A stretch of DNA of 64,000 nucleotides from Eubacterium brachy ATCC 33089. GTDB taxonomy: Bacteria > Bacillota > Clostridia > Peptostreptococcales > Anaerovoracaceae. Shown here piece after piece: positions 17,073-25,501 of this stretch. The notes beneath the pieces were generated by a model. That model had not been told where the DNA came from and did not search any database. It saw only the letters and a program-made list of their open reading frames with translations. The stretch covers positions 186,001-250,000 of the forward strand of contig KI535284.1 in the NCBI GenBank assembly GCA_000488855.1, read 5' to 3'. The stretch's first letter is position 1. Each line of letters begins with the position of its first letter. A program made the translations under genes and the position numbers.

Positions 17073-18466
17073 TCGGTATCCCTCCTCGCACAGACCGGGC
17101 CTTGCCCATCTAATTGAATCACACTGTGACAGACCATATTCAGGAATTCATAATCGTGTGTAATCACCAGAACGATATATCCCTCACAAGACAGCTTCTG
17201 AATGATCTCACCTGTCTGCATCATGTGCGTATAATCCAGCCCGCTCGTCGGCTCGTCGAATATCATCACCTTTTTTCCCGACAGCACCGCCTGGCATACG
17301 GCAAGCCGCTGACGCTGACCTCCCGACAGGACGGCAGGATGCACCCCTTTATAGGTAAACAGATCAAATTTACACAGAAGCTGATCAATCATTTCTTTCG
17401 ACGCATCTGGTGCCACCAGCTTACATTCGTTCACAACACTGTCTGCAAATAACTGATGGTTTACATCCTGCATGACCATGGCACAGAGCTTCTGTCTTTG
17501 TCTTCGCGTCAGATTTTTTCCCTGATAACTGACTGTACCGGATTGCTCCTTCAACAACCCGCAGATCATTTTGCACAGCGTTGTTTTTCCTGCTCCGTTC
17601 TTTCCCACAATTCCGATTACATCACCTGCAGAAGCCCCTAAGCAGATTTCCTGTTTCGTGTAACGATTGTAAATCCGCTCGATGCAAAGCTCCCCCTTGA
17701 TGGTTGTGCATTCAGGAATCGTTATTCGCGTTTCTTTTAAGGTGCGAAGTCCCATCGAAATCCGTTCCCTTTCGGAGAGTGCGCGGAACTGTTCTGCCTT
17801 GAATTCCCGCACAATCCGGCCACTCCTGAGATATACGACTCTGTCTGCAATAGATTGAAGATAATTCAGCCGATGCTCCGCAATAATCACGGTCTTCCCC
17901 TGCGACTTAATATAATGAAGCAGTCCCTTCAATCGCTCGATGGATGTGTTATCCAGATTGGATGATGGTTCGTCGAGTACATAAATTTCCGGCTCCACAG
18001 CATATGCCGAAGCAAATGCGATAATCTGCTTTTCTCCACCCGAGAGTTTGAAAATGTTCCGGCCAAGCAGATTTTCAATTCCAAGATCATTCGCTGTTGT
18101 CACAATCCTCTTCCGGATTTTCTCTGGCTGAACTCCACGGTTTTCCAGTCCGAATGCAATTTCAGCGGAAGAATCCGTATAAAAAAATTGTGATTTAGGG
18201 TTTTGGAATACATTACCGATTTTTTCCGCCAGTTTATACATACACGTCTCAGCTAACGGGACTCCTTGAATACATACACCTCCGTCAAGCTGCCCACATG
18301 AATAGAAATGAGGAATCAGCCCATTGATAAGTTGCGTTAAAGTCGTCTTACCGCTGCCACTTTCTCCGGCAAGGAGGACGCATTCACCAGTGGATATCTT
18401 CAAGTTGATTTCTGTCAGAATCGCATATTCATCTACTCTATAATTCACATCAATAAGCTCAATCAT
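17069..18466 (-). CDS. ECF transporter ATPase with two fused ATP-binding domains
   Basis: This 465-residue protein carries two complete ABC cassettes, equivalent to EcfA1 and EcfA2 in one chain. Domain 1 has LLAGESGSGKTTLTQLING, KLSGGEKQIIAFASA and YVLDEPSSNLD. Domain 2 has GIVGKNGAGKTTLCKMICG, VLSGGQRQRLAVCQA and MIFDEPTSGLD. In energy-coupling-factor importers this unit powers uptake through the T protein and a substrate-binding S protein, which here are the next two genes upstream. It sits one base from the T gene and overlaps the ABC gene by four bases. Confidence 0.92.
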   Translation of the reverse strand: MIELIDVNYRVDEYAILTEINLKISTGECVLLAGESGSGKTTLTQLINGLIPHFYSCGQLDGGVCIQGVPLAETCMYKLAEKIGNVFQNPKSQFFYTDSSAEIAFGLENRGVQPEKIRKRIVTTANDLGIENLLGRNIFKLSGGEKQIIAFASAYAVEPEIYVLDEPSSNLDNTSIERLKGLLHYIKSQGKTVIIAEHRLNYLQSIADRVVYLRSGRIVREFKAEQFRALSERERISMGLRTLKETRITIPECTTIKGELCIERIYNRYTKQEICLGASAGDVIGIVGKNGAGKTTLCKMICGLLKEQSGTVSYQGKNLTRRQRQKLCAMVMQDVNHQLFADSVVNECKLVAPDASKEMIDQLLCKFDLFTYKGVHPAVLSGGQRQRLAVCQAVLSGKKVMIFDEPTSGLDYTHMMQTGEIIQKLSCEGYIVLVITHDYEFLNMVCHSVIQLDGQGPVCARRDTE

Positions 18467-18467
18467 T

Positions 18468-19139
18468 TTACCCTTTCACAAATATCAAGATAAGTACTAC
18501 TCCTATGGCGGTCATCAGCATACAGAAAATATCTGTCACACTGAAACCGATTTTTACTGCACTGGTCTTTTTCTTCGGACTGTCAACCCCCCTGACTACT
18601 GCTGCCACAGAGAGTTCTTCTGCGGTTTTTGTCGCAGAAAGCATGATTGGCACCAGATAACACTCGATTTTTCTCTCCGCCGTAATCTTCTGGAGCTTCA
18701 TTGCATTTATAATGTGATGAAGCTCTTCTGAAATAGCTGGAAAGTAACGAATCGTGACAGCCATGGCAGTAATGAGATTTTGAGGCAGCCGCAGTTTGCG
18801 CATGGCGGCAACAAACTCAGGGACACTGCACTTCTTTACCAGCAATGCCCCCGTCAAAAGACAGGGAAGCATACGTCTTGTCATATTCACAAATACGGAA
18901 AACATATTAGTAAAAGCTATGGGTAATACAGGAAGAACAAAGGTTTGCAAACAATATAACAGCAACATGAATACTACTCCGCCTGTCGCAATTTTCGGAC
19001 AGCCATACATGATTAGCACTGCAATAATTACTCCAGCCAGAGCATTTCCCTGCATGCTGGTTCTTTCCAGGAACATTCCGATGTTGGCAAGAAGGAGAAT
19101 GAAAAGACCGGCACGAGGATCAATCTTCCGATAGTGCAT
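18468..19139 (-). CDS. ECF transporter transmembrane T component (EcfT/CbiQ family)
   Basis: The product (223 residues) is a CbiQ-family membrane protein with about five helices and the cytoplasmic coupling helices that contact the ATPase. The second Ala-Arg-Gly-like motif reads AVVRGVDSP, close to the ARGxxxP consensus, and the first coupling region includes ALLVKKCSVPEFVAAMRKL. Its ATG immediately follows the TAA of the S component gene, giving tight coupling. It links the S component to the double ATPase. Confidence 0.88.
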   Translation of the reverse strand: MHYRKIDPRAGLFILLLANIGMFLERTSMQGNALAGVIIAVLIMYGCPKIATGGVVFMLLLYCLQTFVLPVLPIAFTNMFSVFVNMTRRMLPCLLTGALLVKKCSVPEFVAAMRKLRLPQNLITAMAVTIRYFPAISEELHHIINAMKLQKITAERKIECYLVPIMLSATKTAEELSVAAVVRGVDSPKKKTSAVKIGFSVTDIFCMLMTAIGVVLILIFVKG

Positions 19140-19736
19140 TTAAACGATACCAGCTTTCTCAAAATGTTTTTTGAACATCCCTTTGGCAATCAGCGCACCC
19201 AGTAATCCGCCTACGATTGGTGAAACCAACAAAAGAATCAACATAGGTGTAGTGATATAGGAAGAAATTGCCACAACGTATTTCCGGCTCATGGTCTCGC
19301 TAATCTGTGCCAAGAAGCTCTCACGATACACAAATAAGGCAAGCGGCGATCCTACCATACCGTAGCTGAACAGGATGAAAGCGACCACAAGATTTCTGAA
19401 TTTAAGAGCATACTTCGTTATATACCTGTATGTTTCTGAAAGAACACAGGCAATCAGCATCGTTATCAGAATGAGCACTGTAAATTGCCCTGTAATAAAA
19501 TACAAAAAAGCAGTGATGAAGCCCATAATTAAGACAGCTCCAGGCTTAGGAACTTTTACTGCCATCAACAAAAATGGAATGCTGGTGAGGATTGCTGCGG
19601 TTCCGGCGAGTAAAATCCAGAACAGTGGAATGAACCCCGTAATCATTGCGGCAAAATTCATCACAAAGTAGATTGCAGAATAGATACCGATTGCGATTAC
19701 ATCTTTTCCTGTCAGTTTTCGGTTTTGACTTATCAT
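19140..19736 (-). CDS. ECF transporter substrate-binding S component, Trep_Strep (TIGR02185) type
   Basis: The protein (198 residues) has about six hydrophobic helices and the N-terminal form KLTGKDVIAIGIYSAIYF typical of the Trep_Strep group of S proteins found in Firmicutes and treponemes. S components bind the small substrate with high affinity; the substrate of this group is not established to my knowledge. It is the first transporter gene, 12 bases after the AraC-type regulator. The neighbouring YbtP/Q-like pair and the DtxR remnant suggest a metal-linked ligand (inference). Confidence 0.85.
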   Translation of the reverse strand: MISQNRKLTGKDVIAIGIYSAIYFVMNFAAMITGFIPLFWILLAGTAAILTSIPFLLMAVKVPKPGAVLIMGFITAFLYFITGQFTVLILITMLIACVLSETYRYITKYALKFRNLVVAFILFSYGMVGSPLALFVYRESFLAQISETMSRKYVVAISSYITTPMLILLLVSPIVGGLLGALIAKGMFKKHFEKAGIV

Positions 19737-19748
19737 TTCTTTAGCCTC

Positions 19749-20726
19749 CTATATATTTATCAAATTATCTGCCAGCTTTGTTCGATGCTTGCGGTAGTCC
19801 AAAGGCGTAGTACCGATGATTTGCCGAAATGCGGCAGCGAATTTTCCTGTTGTCTCATATCCGACAAAATGCGCAATCTCAGATACGCTCATGTCCAGAT
19901 TTTTTATCAGCAAAGAAGCCGCAGTATTCATACGGTACCGCTTTAAGTACGAATAGATGGAATCCCCATACATCTCCTTAAAACTGTTTTTGAGTTCTGT
20001 CTGTGAGATGTCATATTCTTCAGATAATTCCCTAATCGTAAAGTGTACGGATAGATTTTCTGTAATCTGTGCATGGATCTCCCGAAGCTTATCGGCAGAG
20101 CTGCGAAAAAAGCGAATCTCTTTTCGGTTTCCTTCTTGCATTTCCACAGCATTAAGATACAGTAACAGCTCAAGAATTTTAAGCCGGTAGTAATCCGGAC
20201 CGAGATTTGCGGGCGGATGATAGAGACATGCCATAATCCCTTCCACCGCCGTGTCATTTTTTAGAATATAAGGCTCGCCTTCTTTGCAGAACTTGTCCCT
20301 CAATCGGTGAATATCAACAGAGAACTTCGGAACAAACGCAGCAATTCCCTGCGGTGCAAGATCGATATAAATACTGATTCCGTGAAAATGATTAAGCGGC
20401 ATGACCACATGTCCGCTATGATGCCTACGATCATCAATTCGAAGCTGCTTTTCCTGAAGGACGCTGTAAACGCCTTCCGAAGTCTCCAACTCAATCCGTC
20501 CCTCCTTGCAATGGTCAAAACAGACAACATCTGCATCTTCTTCCAAAAGAAAGCCTGAATTGCACTGCTGCATGTGCATATCAGAGATATTGATATAGAC
20601 TCCTGCAAAGGGTGTATACATCGTCATGAGACCCTCTCCGGTATCGTCTTTAACTTCAAGAATGGCGTGGCTCTCGTCTCGTGCCAGAACCTTTACGTTA
20701 TCGCCCAATTCCATGGTTAAGCTCAT
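19749..20726 (-). CDS. AraC-family transcriptional regulator of the ECF/ABC cassette
   Basis: The protein (325 residues) has an N-terminal sensor region and a C-terminal pair of helix-turn-helices, TIRELSEEYDISQTELKNSF and MSVSEIAHFVGYETTGKFAA, ending with the family signature around FRQIIGTTPLDYRKHR. YbtA-like AraC proteins activate siderophore-uptake genes when the chelate is inside the cell; a similar role is likely here. It is the first gene of the operon. Three iteron-like repeats (20809-20836) next to its -35 box may be its own operator. GGAGGTGC precedes the ATG. Confidence 0.9.
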   Translation of the reverse strand: MSLTMELGDNVKVLARDESHAILEVKDDTGEGLMTMYTPFAGVYINISDMHMQQCNSGFLLEEDADVVCFDHCKEGRIELETSEGVYSVLQEKQLRIDDRRHHSGHVVMPLNHFHGISIYIDLAPQGIAAFVPKFSVDIHRLRDKFCKEGEPYILKNDTAVEGIMACLYHPPANLGPDYYRLKILELLLYLNAVEMQEGNRKEIRFFRSSADKLREIHAQITENLSVHFTIRELSEEYDISQTELKNSFKEMYGDSIYSYLKRYRMNTAASLLIKNLDMSVSEIAHFVGYETTGKFAAAFRQIIGTTPLDYRKHRTKLADNLINI

Positions 20727-20777
20727 TTCAGCACCTCCAGTAATAAATTGATAGTTAGTAAGGTCTAATCTCTATGT

Positions 20778-20806
20778 ATACTACTTCTTTTAGAATAAAA
20801 AGTCAA
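20778..20806 (-). promoter_or_regulatory. promoter of the AraC/ECF/ABC operon
   Basis: On the minus strand TTGACT (20801-20806) and TAGTAT (20778-20783) are 17 bases apart, about 50 bases before the regulator start. Confidence 0.75.
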
Positions 20807-20808
20807 AG

Positions 20809-20836
20809 TCCATTTAGACATTTTAGTTCTATTTAG
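20809..20836 (-). promoter_or_regulatory. three tandem operator-like repeats upstream of the -35 box
   Basis: On the minus strand three related units, CTAAATAGA, CTAAAATGT and CTAAATGGA, follow each other at 9-10 base steps. They end 3 bases before the -35 element, the typical activator position. Direct repeats at this spacing fit AraC-family binding, but the assignment is an inference. Confidence 0.5.
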
Positions 20837-20950
20837 TTGTGCTATCAAAGCAGGGGTTCTCATAGATAATAACTTCTATATTTCTCCTGAACATGATATC
20901 ATCCCAGTGCAAATGTGCTATATGCGAATCTGTTGCAAAAGTCCTAAAAT

Positions 20951-20993
20951 AAAAAGTGATGTTACAGAGTAGAATTACCCATCCTGTAACATC
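20951..20993 (-). terminator. terminator of the acyl-CoA synthetase gene
   Basis: A perfect 10-bp stem GATGTTACAG (20958-20967) / CTGTAACATC (20984-20993) with a 16-base loop is followed on the minus strand by CACTTTTTATTTT. Confidence 0.85.
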
Positions 20994-21092
20994 GCTATAA
21001 ATCACTATATATTTTCCTGTCTCTTAATTTTTCTAGTAGTGGTTCTGACAAAATCTTCTGTCCTTATCTGAACTTTCTTAATCCTTTTGTAA
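20993..21092 (-). repeat. right direct repeat: 3' end of the intact acyl-CoA synthetase gene
   Basis: This is the partner of 13288-13387, with 93 of 100 bases identical and the same orientation. It covers the last 29 codons of the synthetase and 12 bases after the stop. The two repeats frame the 7.6 kb GC-rich cassette. Confidence 0.9.
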
Positions 21093-22714
21093 ATTGCCAG
21101 CTTCTCATTGACTTCATCAATCCATTCTTTGAATAAATTATATGTTTCTTCTTGAGATATTTCACCCTTTTCTTCCGCTAAAGCTTCTCTGTCAGGCTGT
21201 ATCTGTACAGCTACATAGTACTCTTCGCCCTTCTCCTCCTTCAATCCGTATACCATTGAATCTGCTACGAACTTATTTTCTTTTATCAATGCTTCTATCT
21301 CTTCTGGATATATGTTTTTACCGGTTTTGGTTACAATAACATTTTTTTGTCTACCTGTTATATACAGCCAACCTTCTTTGTCCAAAAAGCCCAAATCTCC
21401 ACTATAAAACCATCCGTCTTTGATTGCTTTGGCAGTCTCTTCAGGCATATTGTAATATCCGAGCATCACATTGGGACCCTTTATCAAGATCTCTCCTATT
21501 CCATCTTCATCCGGATTGTGGATTTTAATTTCTACGCCGGGAATAGCCGGTCCACAGGACCCTGCCTTGTTATACAGTCTCTCAAAATCCGGAACACCTG
21601 CCACCAATGGAGAAGTCTCCGTCAAACCATATCCCTGTGTTACGCTGAAGCCGAGATCTATAAATCCTCTGAGAACTGTCGGGTTTATTGCTGCCGCACC
21701 GCTTATAACTCTGCTGAAATTCCCTCCGAAATTTTTCCTGACAGACTTAAAAATATTCTTTCTTTGGTCAATTCTGAATGCCATCAAAGTCTTATTAATT
21801 TTTACTGCTCTCTGCAGCATTTTGTCTTTTCCACTTTTTTCAGCCGCCTTCCAAATCTTGTTGTACAAAGACTCTATTATCAAAGGTACACCTACGATGA
21901 AGCTTGCTTTTGCTTCCTGCATATTCTTGAGAACATATTTAAGTCCTTCATAAAATGCTACAGTACCTCCCTGAAAAAGAGTGACTAAGTTTCCTATTAC
22001 AGATTCAAAGGTATGATGAATCGGCAGAACGGAAAGTGTAACTTCCCCTGGGTTTATCATGTATATTTGACTGGTGGCTCTAACCACATGACACACGTTT
22101 GTATTGGACAGCATAACTCCTTTCGGTGTTCCTGTTGTGCCTGATGTGAATAACAACAACGCCATCTCATCCAAATCTATTTTCTTTTCTAAATATGCTT
22201 TATTCTCATTTTCCAACAAATCTCTCCCCTGCTTTACCAGATTTAAAATGTGATTCTCTCTGTTGAAATCCTCCTCAACTTCATATGCATTCATGGAAAT
22301 CATGTGTTTCACGTTTATATCCACCAAATTTTTAGCATAATTTTCAGTATAAAAAACACAACTGCACTGAGCTGTATCGATTAAATTTTCTATTTCACCC
22401 TTTTTTAACTCTCTATCCAACGGCACTGCAACTCCAACACCTCCGACAACAGCTAAATATGCAACGATCCACTGGTAACAATTATTACCTAAAATGGCGA
22501 TTTTTTCCCCTTGTAACCCCATTTCTAACAATTTTGTACCTAATGCATCGACGTCTTTTTTTAACTGCATATAAGTCACGGGGACATATTCTCCGCCTCT
22601 TTTGTTTTTGACTAGGTATGCTGGCGAATCTGAAAAAATTTCCGCACTTTGTGTCAGTAGTTCCTTTATGCTGCTCAAATTTCTAACTTCATGTAATCTA
22701 CTTTCGATACTCAT
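21005..22714 (-). CDS. long-chain acyl-CoA synthetase (AMP-binding)
   Basis: This enzyme activates a fatty acid (or related carboxylate) with ATP and CoA through an acyl-adenylate. The protein (569 residues) has the P-loop LLFTSGTTGTPKGVMLSN, the A5 motif TQGYGLTETSP, WFYSGDLGFLDKEGWLYI and the catalytic hinge region ITGRQKNVIVTKTGKNIYPE with a late lysine (TTRKIKR). A membrane-associated FadD-type activity is likely, while the exact substrate is unknown. Its 3' end is duplicated at 13288-13387. It is divergent from deoD with 126 bases between. Confidence 0.9.
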   Translation of the reverse strand: MSIESRLHEVRNLSSIKELLTQSAEIFSDSPAYLVKNKRGGEYVPVTYMQLKKDVDALGTKLLEMGLQGEKIAILGNNCYQWIVAYLAVVGGVGVAVPLDRELKKGEIENLIDTAQCSCVFYTENYAKNLVDINVKHMISMNAYEVEEDFNRENHILNLVKQGRDLLENENKAYLEKKIDLDEMALLLFTSGTTGTPKGVMLSNTNVCHVVRATSQIYMINPGEVTLSVLPIHHTFESVIGNLVTLFQGGTVAFYEGLKYVLKNMQEAKASFIVGVPLIIESLYNKIWKAAEKSGKDKMLQRAVKINKTLMAFRIDQRKNIFKSVRKNFGGNFSRVISGAAAINPTVLRGFIDLGFSVTQGYGLTETSPLVAGVPDFERLYNKAGSCGPAIPGVEIKIHNPDEDGIGEILIKGPNVMLGYYNMPEETAKAIKDGWFYSGDLGFLDKEGWLYITGRQKNVIVTKTGKNIYPEEIEALIKENKFVADSMVYGLKEEKGEEYYVAVQIQPDREALAEEKGEISQEETYNLFKEWIDEVNEKLAIYKRIKKVQIRTEDFVRTTTRKIKRQENI

Positions 22715-22840
22715 ATATTTCTCCTATCGTCGAGTTTGTAATATATGTTACATTTGTGTATAATAGTCGTAATCATATATCTATACCCTTTATATGATAC
22801 CATAAAAAATTTTTTTTTAGAATAGAAAGGAGCAATTATT

Positions 22841-23545
22841 TTGAGTACTCATATTGCAGCACAAAGAGGAGAAATAGCCAGTCGTGTTCTCATGCCCGGG
22901 GATCCGCTGAGAGCTAAATATATAGCTGAAAAATTCTTAGATTCGCCAAGACAATACAGCCAGGTTAGAAACATGCTGGGATTTACCGGCACATATAAAG
23001 GTGTTCCCGTTTCCATTCAGGGTTCAGGAATGGGCATGCCGTCTATGGGAATTTATTCTTGGGAGCTTTTCAAGGAGTATGACGTCGAACAGGTGGTTCG
23101 TATCGGAACTGCAGGTGCCTTTCAGAATGATATATCCCTTGGCGATATAATTTTGAGCATTGCCGCTTCTACAGATTCAAATTTTCATAGAGCTTTTGAC
23201 CTTCCACCTTCGTACGCACCAAGTGCAAGTTGGGAATTGTTAAAAAAAGCTACGGCTGTTGGCGATGAACTAAAACTGAATTATAGAGCAGGCAACACTC
23301 TATCGGTTGATGCATTTTACGATACAACCGATGGATGGTTTAATAAATGGGTTAATATGAACGTTTTAGCTGTTGAAATGGAAGCGGCTGCACTGTATCT
23401 GAACGCAGCTTTTCACAAGAGAGATGCCCTCGCTATGATGACCATATCTGATCACATATTGACCGGTGAAGAATTTACAGTGGAACAACGTATGTACGCA
23501 AATGACAATATGTTTAAATACGCTTTAGAAATCATCACGAGATAA
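22841..23545 (+). CDS. deoD: purine-nucleoside phosphorylase, DeoD type
   Basis: DeoD cleaves purine nucleosides with phosphate to give the base and (deoxy)ribose 1-phosphate, a cytoplasmic salvage step. The product (234 residues) shows the hexameric PNP signature: RVLMPGDPLRAKYIAEKFL, RNMLGFTG, GSGMGMPSMGIYSWEL, VVRIGTAGAF, the active-site segment NVLAVEMEAAALYL and the catalytic-Asp region TISDHI. The start is TTG 22841, with AAAGGAG 9 bases upstream. It is monocistronic, followed by a terminator. Confidence 0.97.
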   Translation: MSTHIAAQRGEIASRVLMPGDPLRAKYIAEKFLDSPRQYSQVRNMLGFTGTYKGVPVSIQGSGMGMPSMGIYSWELFKEYDVEQVVRIGTAGAFQNDISLGDIILSIAASTDSNFHRAFDLPPSYAPSASWELLKKATAVGDELKLNYRAGNTLSVDAFYDTTDGWFNKWVNMNVLAVEMEAAALYLNAAFHKRDALAMMTISDHILTGEEFTVEQRMYANDNMFKYALEIITR

Positions 23546-23563
23546 ATCTACACTCAAATAGAG

Positions 23564-23606
23564 TAAAACAGCAAGATTCACCTTATGTAAATCTTGCTGT
23601 TTTCAC
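23564..23606 (+). terminator. terminator of deoD
   Basis: ACAGCAAGAT (23568-23577) pairs perfectly with ATCTTGCTGT (23591-23600), flanked by AAAA and TTTT, so it may work in both directions. Confidence 0.85.
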
Positions 23607-23650
23607 CTTTAAATTTAAGGTATTCATAATTACCTAAATCGCATAAAAAG

Positions 23651-24052
23651 TTATATGTCGATAATCTCCAAATCTCTCTGAGCCTTTAAAATAGAAATCA
23701 CTTCTTTCATATTGTGAGATGTCTCATCTCGATCCACGAAAACTTTTTGTATTTGATTTTCATTCAAAAACTCTTCTATGGTGTTTCTGAGATTGTTTGA
23801 ACGAATTACCCTTTCTTCCATTCCAAGCTTCGACGCCGCACTGTGTAAATAGCTTAAATCCTCTTTTTCTTCACTTTTTTTCATAAAATACATATCATAC
23901 GATGTTATGTGAACGATGTATCCATTTTCAACATTATCATTTTCATCACTTATTTGACATGTATTCTCCGTCAAAATGCTCTTTGAAAAATCACCCGTCA
24001 TAAATTTTTTTACAGATTTTTTGTTATCTATAAATACACATATCCTTTTCAT
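23651..24052 (-). CDS. uncharacterised protein, possibly UspA-like fold
   Basis: I do not recognise this 133-residue protein. It starts with a strand-like KRICVFIDNKKS and ends with an alpha/beta pattern (ERVIRSNNLRNTIEEFLNEN, then IQKVFVDRDE). That recalls the C-terminal half of universal-stress or KdpD sensor domains but lacks the glycine-rich ATP loop. There is no signal peptide or membrane helix. It lies 10 bases downstream of the dipeptidase gene on the same strand and is probably co-transcribed with it. Confidence 0.5.
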   Translation of the reverse strand: MKRICVFIDNKKSVKKFMTGDFSKSILTENTCQISDENDNVENGYIVHITSYDMYFMKKSEEKEDLSYLHSAASKLGMEERVIRSNNLRNTIEEFLNENQIQKVFVDRDETSHNMKEVISILKAQRDLEIIDI

Positions 24053-24062
24053 AAAACTTCAC

Positions 24063-25466
24063 CTATTTACATAGTCTATATATCGCCTCAGCATACATTT
24101 TGGTAGACTTTATCATGCTTTCAATACATATGAATTCATTTGGCTGATGTTCAACTGATGCTTCTCCCGGAAACACAGGTCCGAAAGCCACGCAATTTGG
24201 TATAGTTCTCGCATATGTTGCTCCCCCTATCACCAGTGGCTCCGTTTTGTTATCTCCCGTAAATTCTTTGTAAACTTCCATAAGAACCTTTACGAGTTCA
24301 TGATCTTTTGCAACATAAAGCGGTGCCAAGTGATCGATTTTTACAACTTCGTACCCTGTTACCGTTTTTTCCATTCCGGCATAAATATCATCTTCTGTCA
24401 TAGTTGCAGGATATCTTATGTTTATTGTCAACTTTATATTATCCTCATATATGGATAACATACCTACATTAAAATTAAGCTTGCCGGATGGCACATCTTC
24501 AAAGTCTATTCCAAAATTTTCTCCGTGAAAATTAAACCCTATCTTTTCGTTGTAAAATTTTATAAAATCATTGATTCTATCATTTGAAAACTCCACATCT
24601 TTAACTAATTCACAGAAAACTGTTATTGCATTTACACCTTTTTCCGGCATGGCACCATGAGCTGAAACTCCTGCTACTTTTATCACACATCCTGTCTTAG
24701 TTTTTTCACATTGCACCGTATGTCCGGTCCTTTCAACATAAGAATTTACGATATTGGTCAAATCTGCGTTTTCTATGGAAGCTAAAACCCTGTCAGCCAC
24801 CATGTTGGGAGCATTTCCTCCTTTCAGACTGACAAGTTTTACTCTATGTTCATTTAAATTTTCCGCCTTTTCTATTTTCTTTATCAGATCGAATACTATA
24901 AGACCTTTTTCACAATGTATAACCGGGAAATCAGCATCAGGTGCAAATCCCATACACGGAGTTTTTTCTTTTTTCAGATAATATTTAATTCCATCCCAAT
25001 TAGTTTCTTCATCTAGTCCTATTATCAACCTGATATTCTTTTTAGGCTTAAATCCTGCCTGCTTCAGTGCTTTCATGGCATAGTAAGCTGCCACGGTAGG
25101 ACCCTTGTCATCTATAGCACCTCTGCCATACAGCTTGCCGTCCTTGACAGTTGCCGTAAACGGATCTTGATCCCAACCACTTCCTGCCGGTACTACATCG
25201 ACATGACAGAGCAGTGCAAAAATATCTTCGCTCTCTCCTTTGAATTCAATGTGTCCTCCATAGTTGTCCACATTGCATATGTCAAAACCGTCTCTTTTTC
25301 CGATTTCTAAAAACGATTCAAATACCTTCTGAACTTCGCTTCCAAAAGGACAACTTCCTACCGGCTCATCACCTACACTTGGAATTTTAATCAGGTCAGA
25401 TAAGTCGTTTAACATTTCTTCTTTTAAATCATCAATTATATGATTTACATTGTTGAAATTTTCCAT
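24063..25466 (-). CDS. pepV: M20-family dipeptidase, PepV/Sapep type
   Basis: This is a metal-dependent cytoplasmic dipeptidase of 467 residues, normal for PepV. The metal and catalytic residues are visible in LCHVDVVPAGSGWDQDPFTA (His and catalytic Asp), LYGRGAIDDKGPTVAAYYAM, the GLDEETNW pair of glutamates and the late conserved His in EASVEHQPNEF. I chose ATG 25466 (MENFNNV) with GAGG 6 bases upstream over ATG 25487, which has no site. It is flanked upstream by a YfcC-type transporter that may supply peptides or amino acids, and downstream by an unknown protein. Confidence 0.92.
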   Translation of the reverse strand: MENFNNVNHIIDDLKEEMLNDLSDLIKIPSVGDEPVGSCPFGSEVQKVFESFLEIGKRDGFDICNVDNYGGHIEFKGESEDIFALLCHVDVVPAGSGWDQDPFTATVKDGKLYGRGAIDDKGPTVAAYYAMKALKQAGFKPKKNIRLIIGLDEETNWDGIKYYLKKEKTPCMGFAPDADFPVIHCEKGLIVFDLIKKIEKAENLNEHRVKLVSLKGGNAPNMVADRVLASIENADLTNIVNSYVERTGHTVQCEKTKTGCVIKVAGVSAHGAMPEKGVNAITVFCELVKDVEFSNDRINDFIKFYNEKIGFNFHGENFGIDFEDVPSGKLNFNVGMLSIYEDNIKLTINIRYPATMTEDDIYAGMEKTVTGYEVVKIDHLAPLYVAKDHELVKVLMEVYKEFTGDNKTEPLVIGGATYARTIPNCVAFGPVFPGEASVEHQPNEFICIESMIKSTKMYAEAIYRLCK

Positions 25467-25501
25467 AATTACCTCATTATCCGTCATCTAAAATCAATTT
25501 T

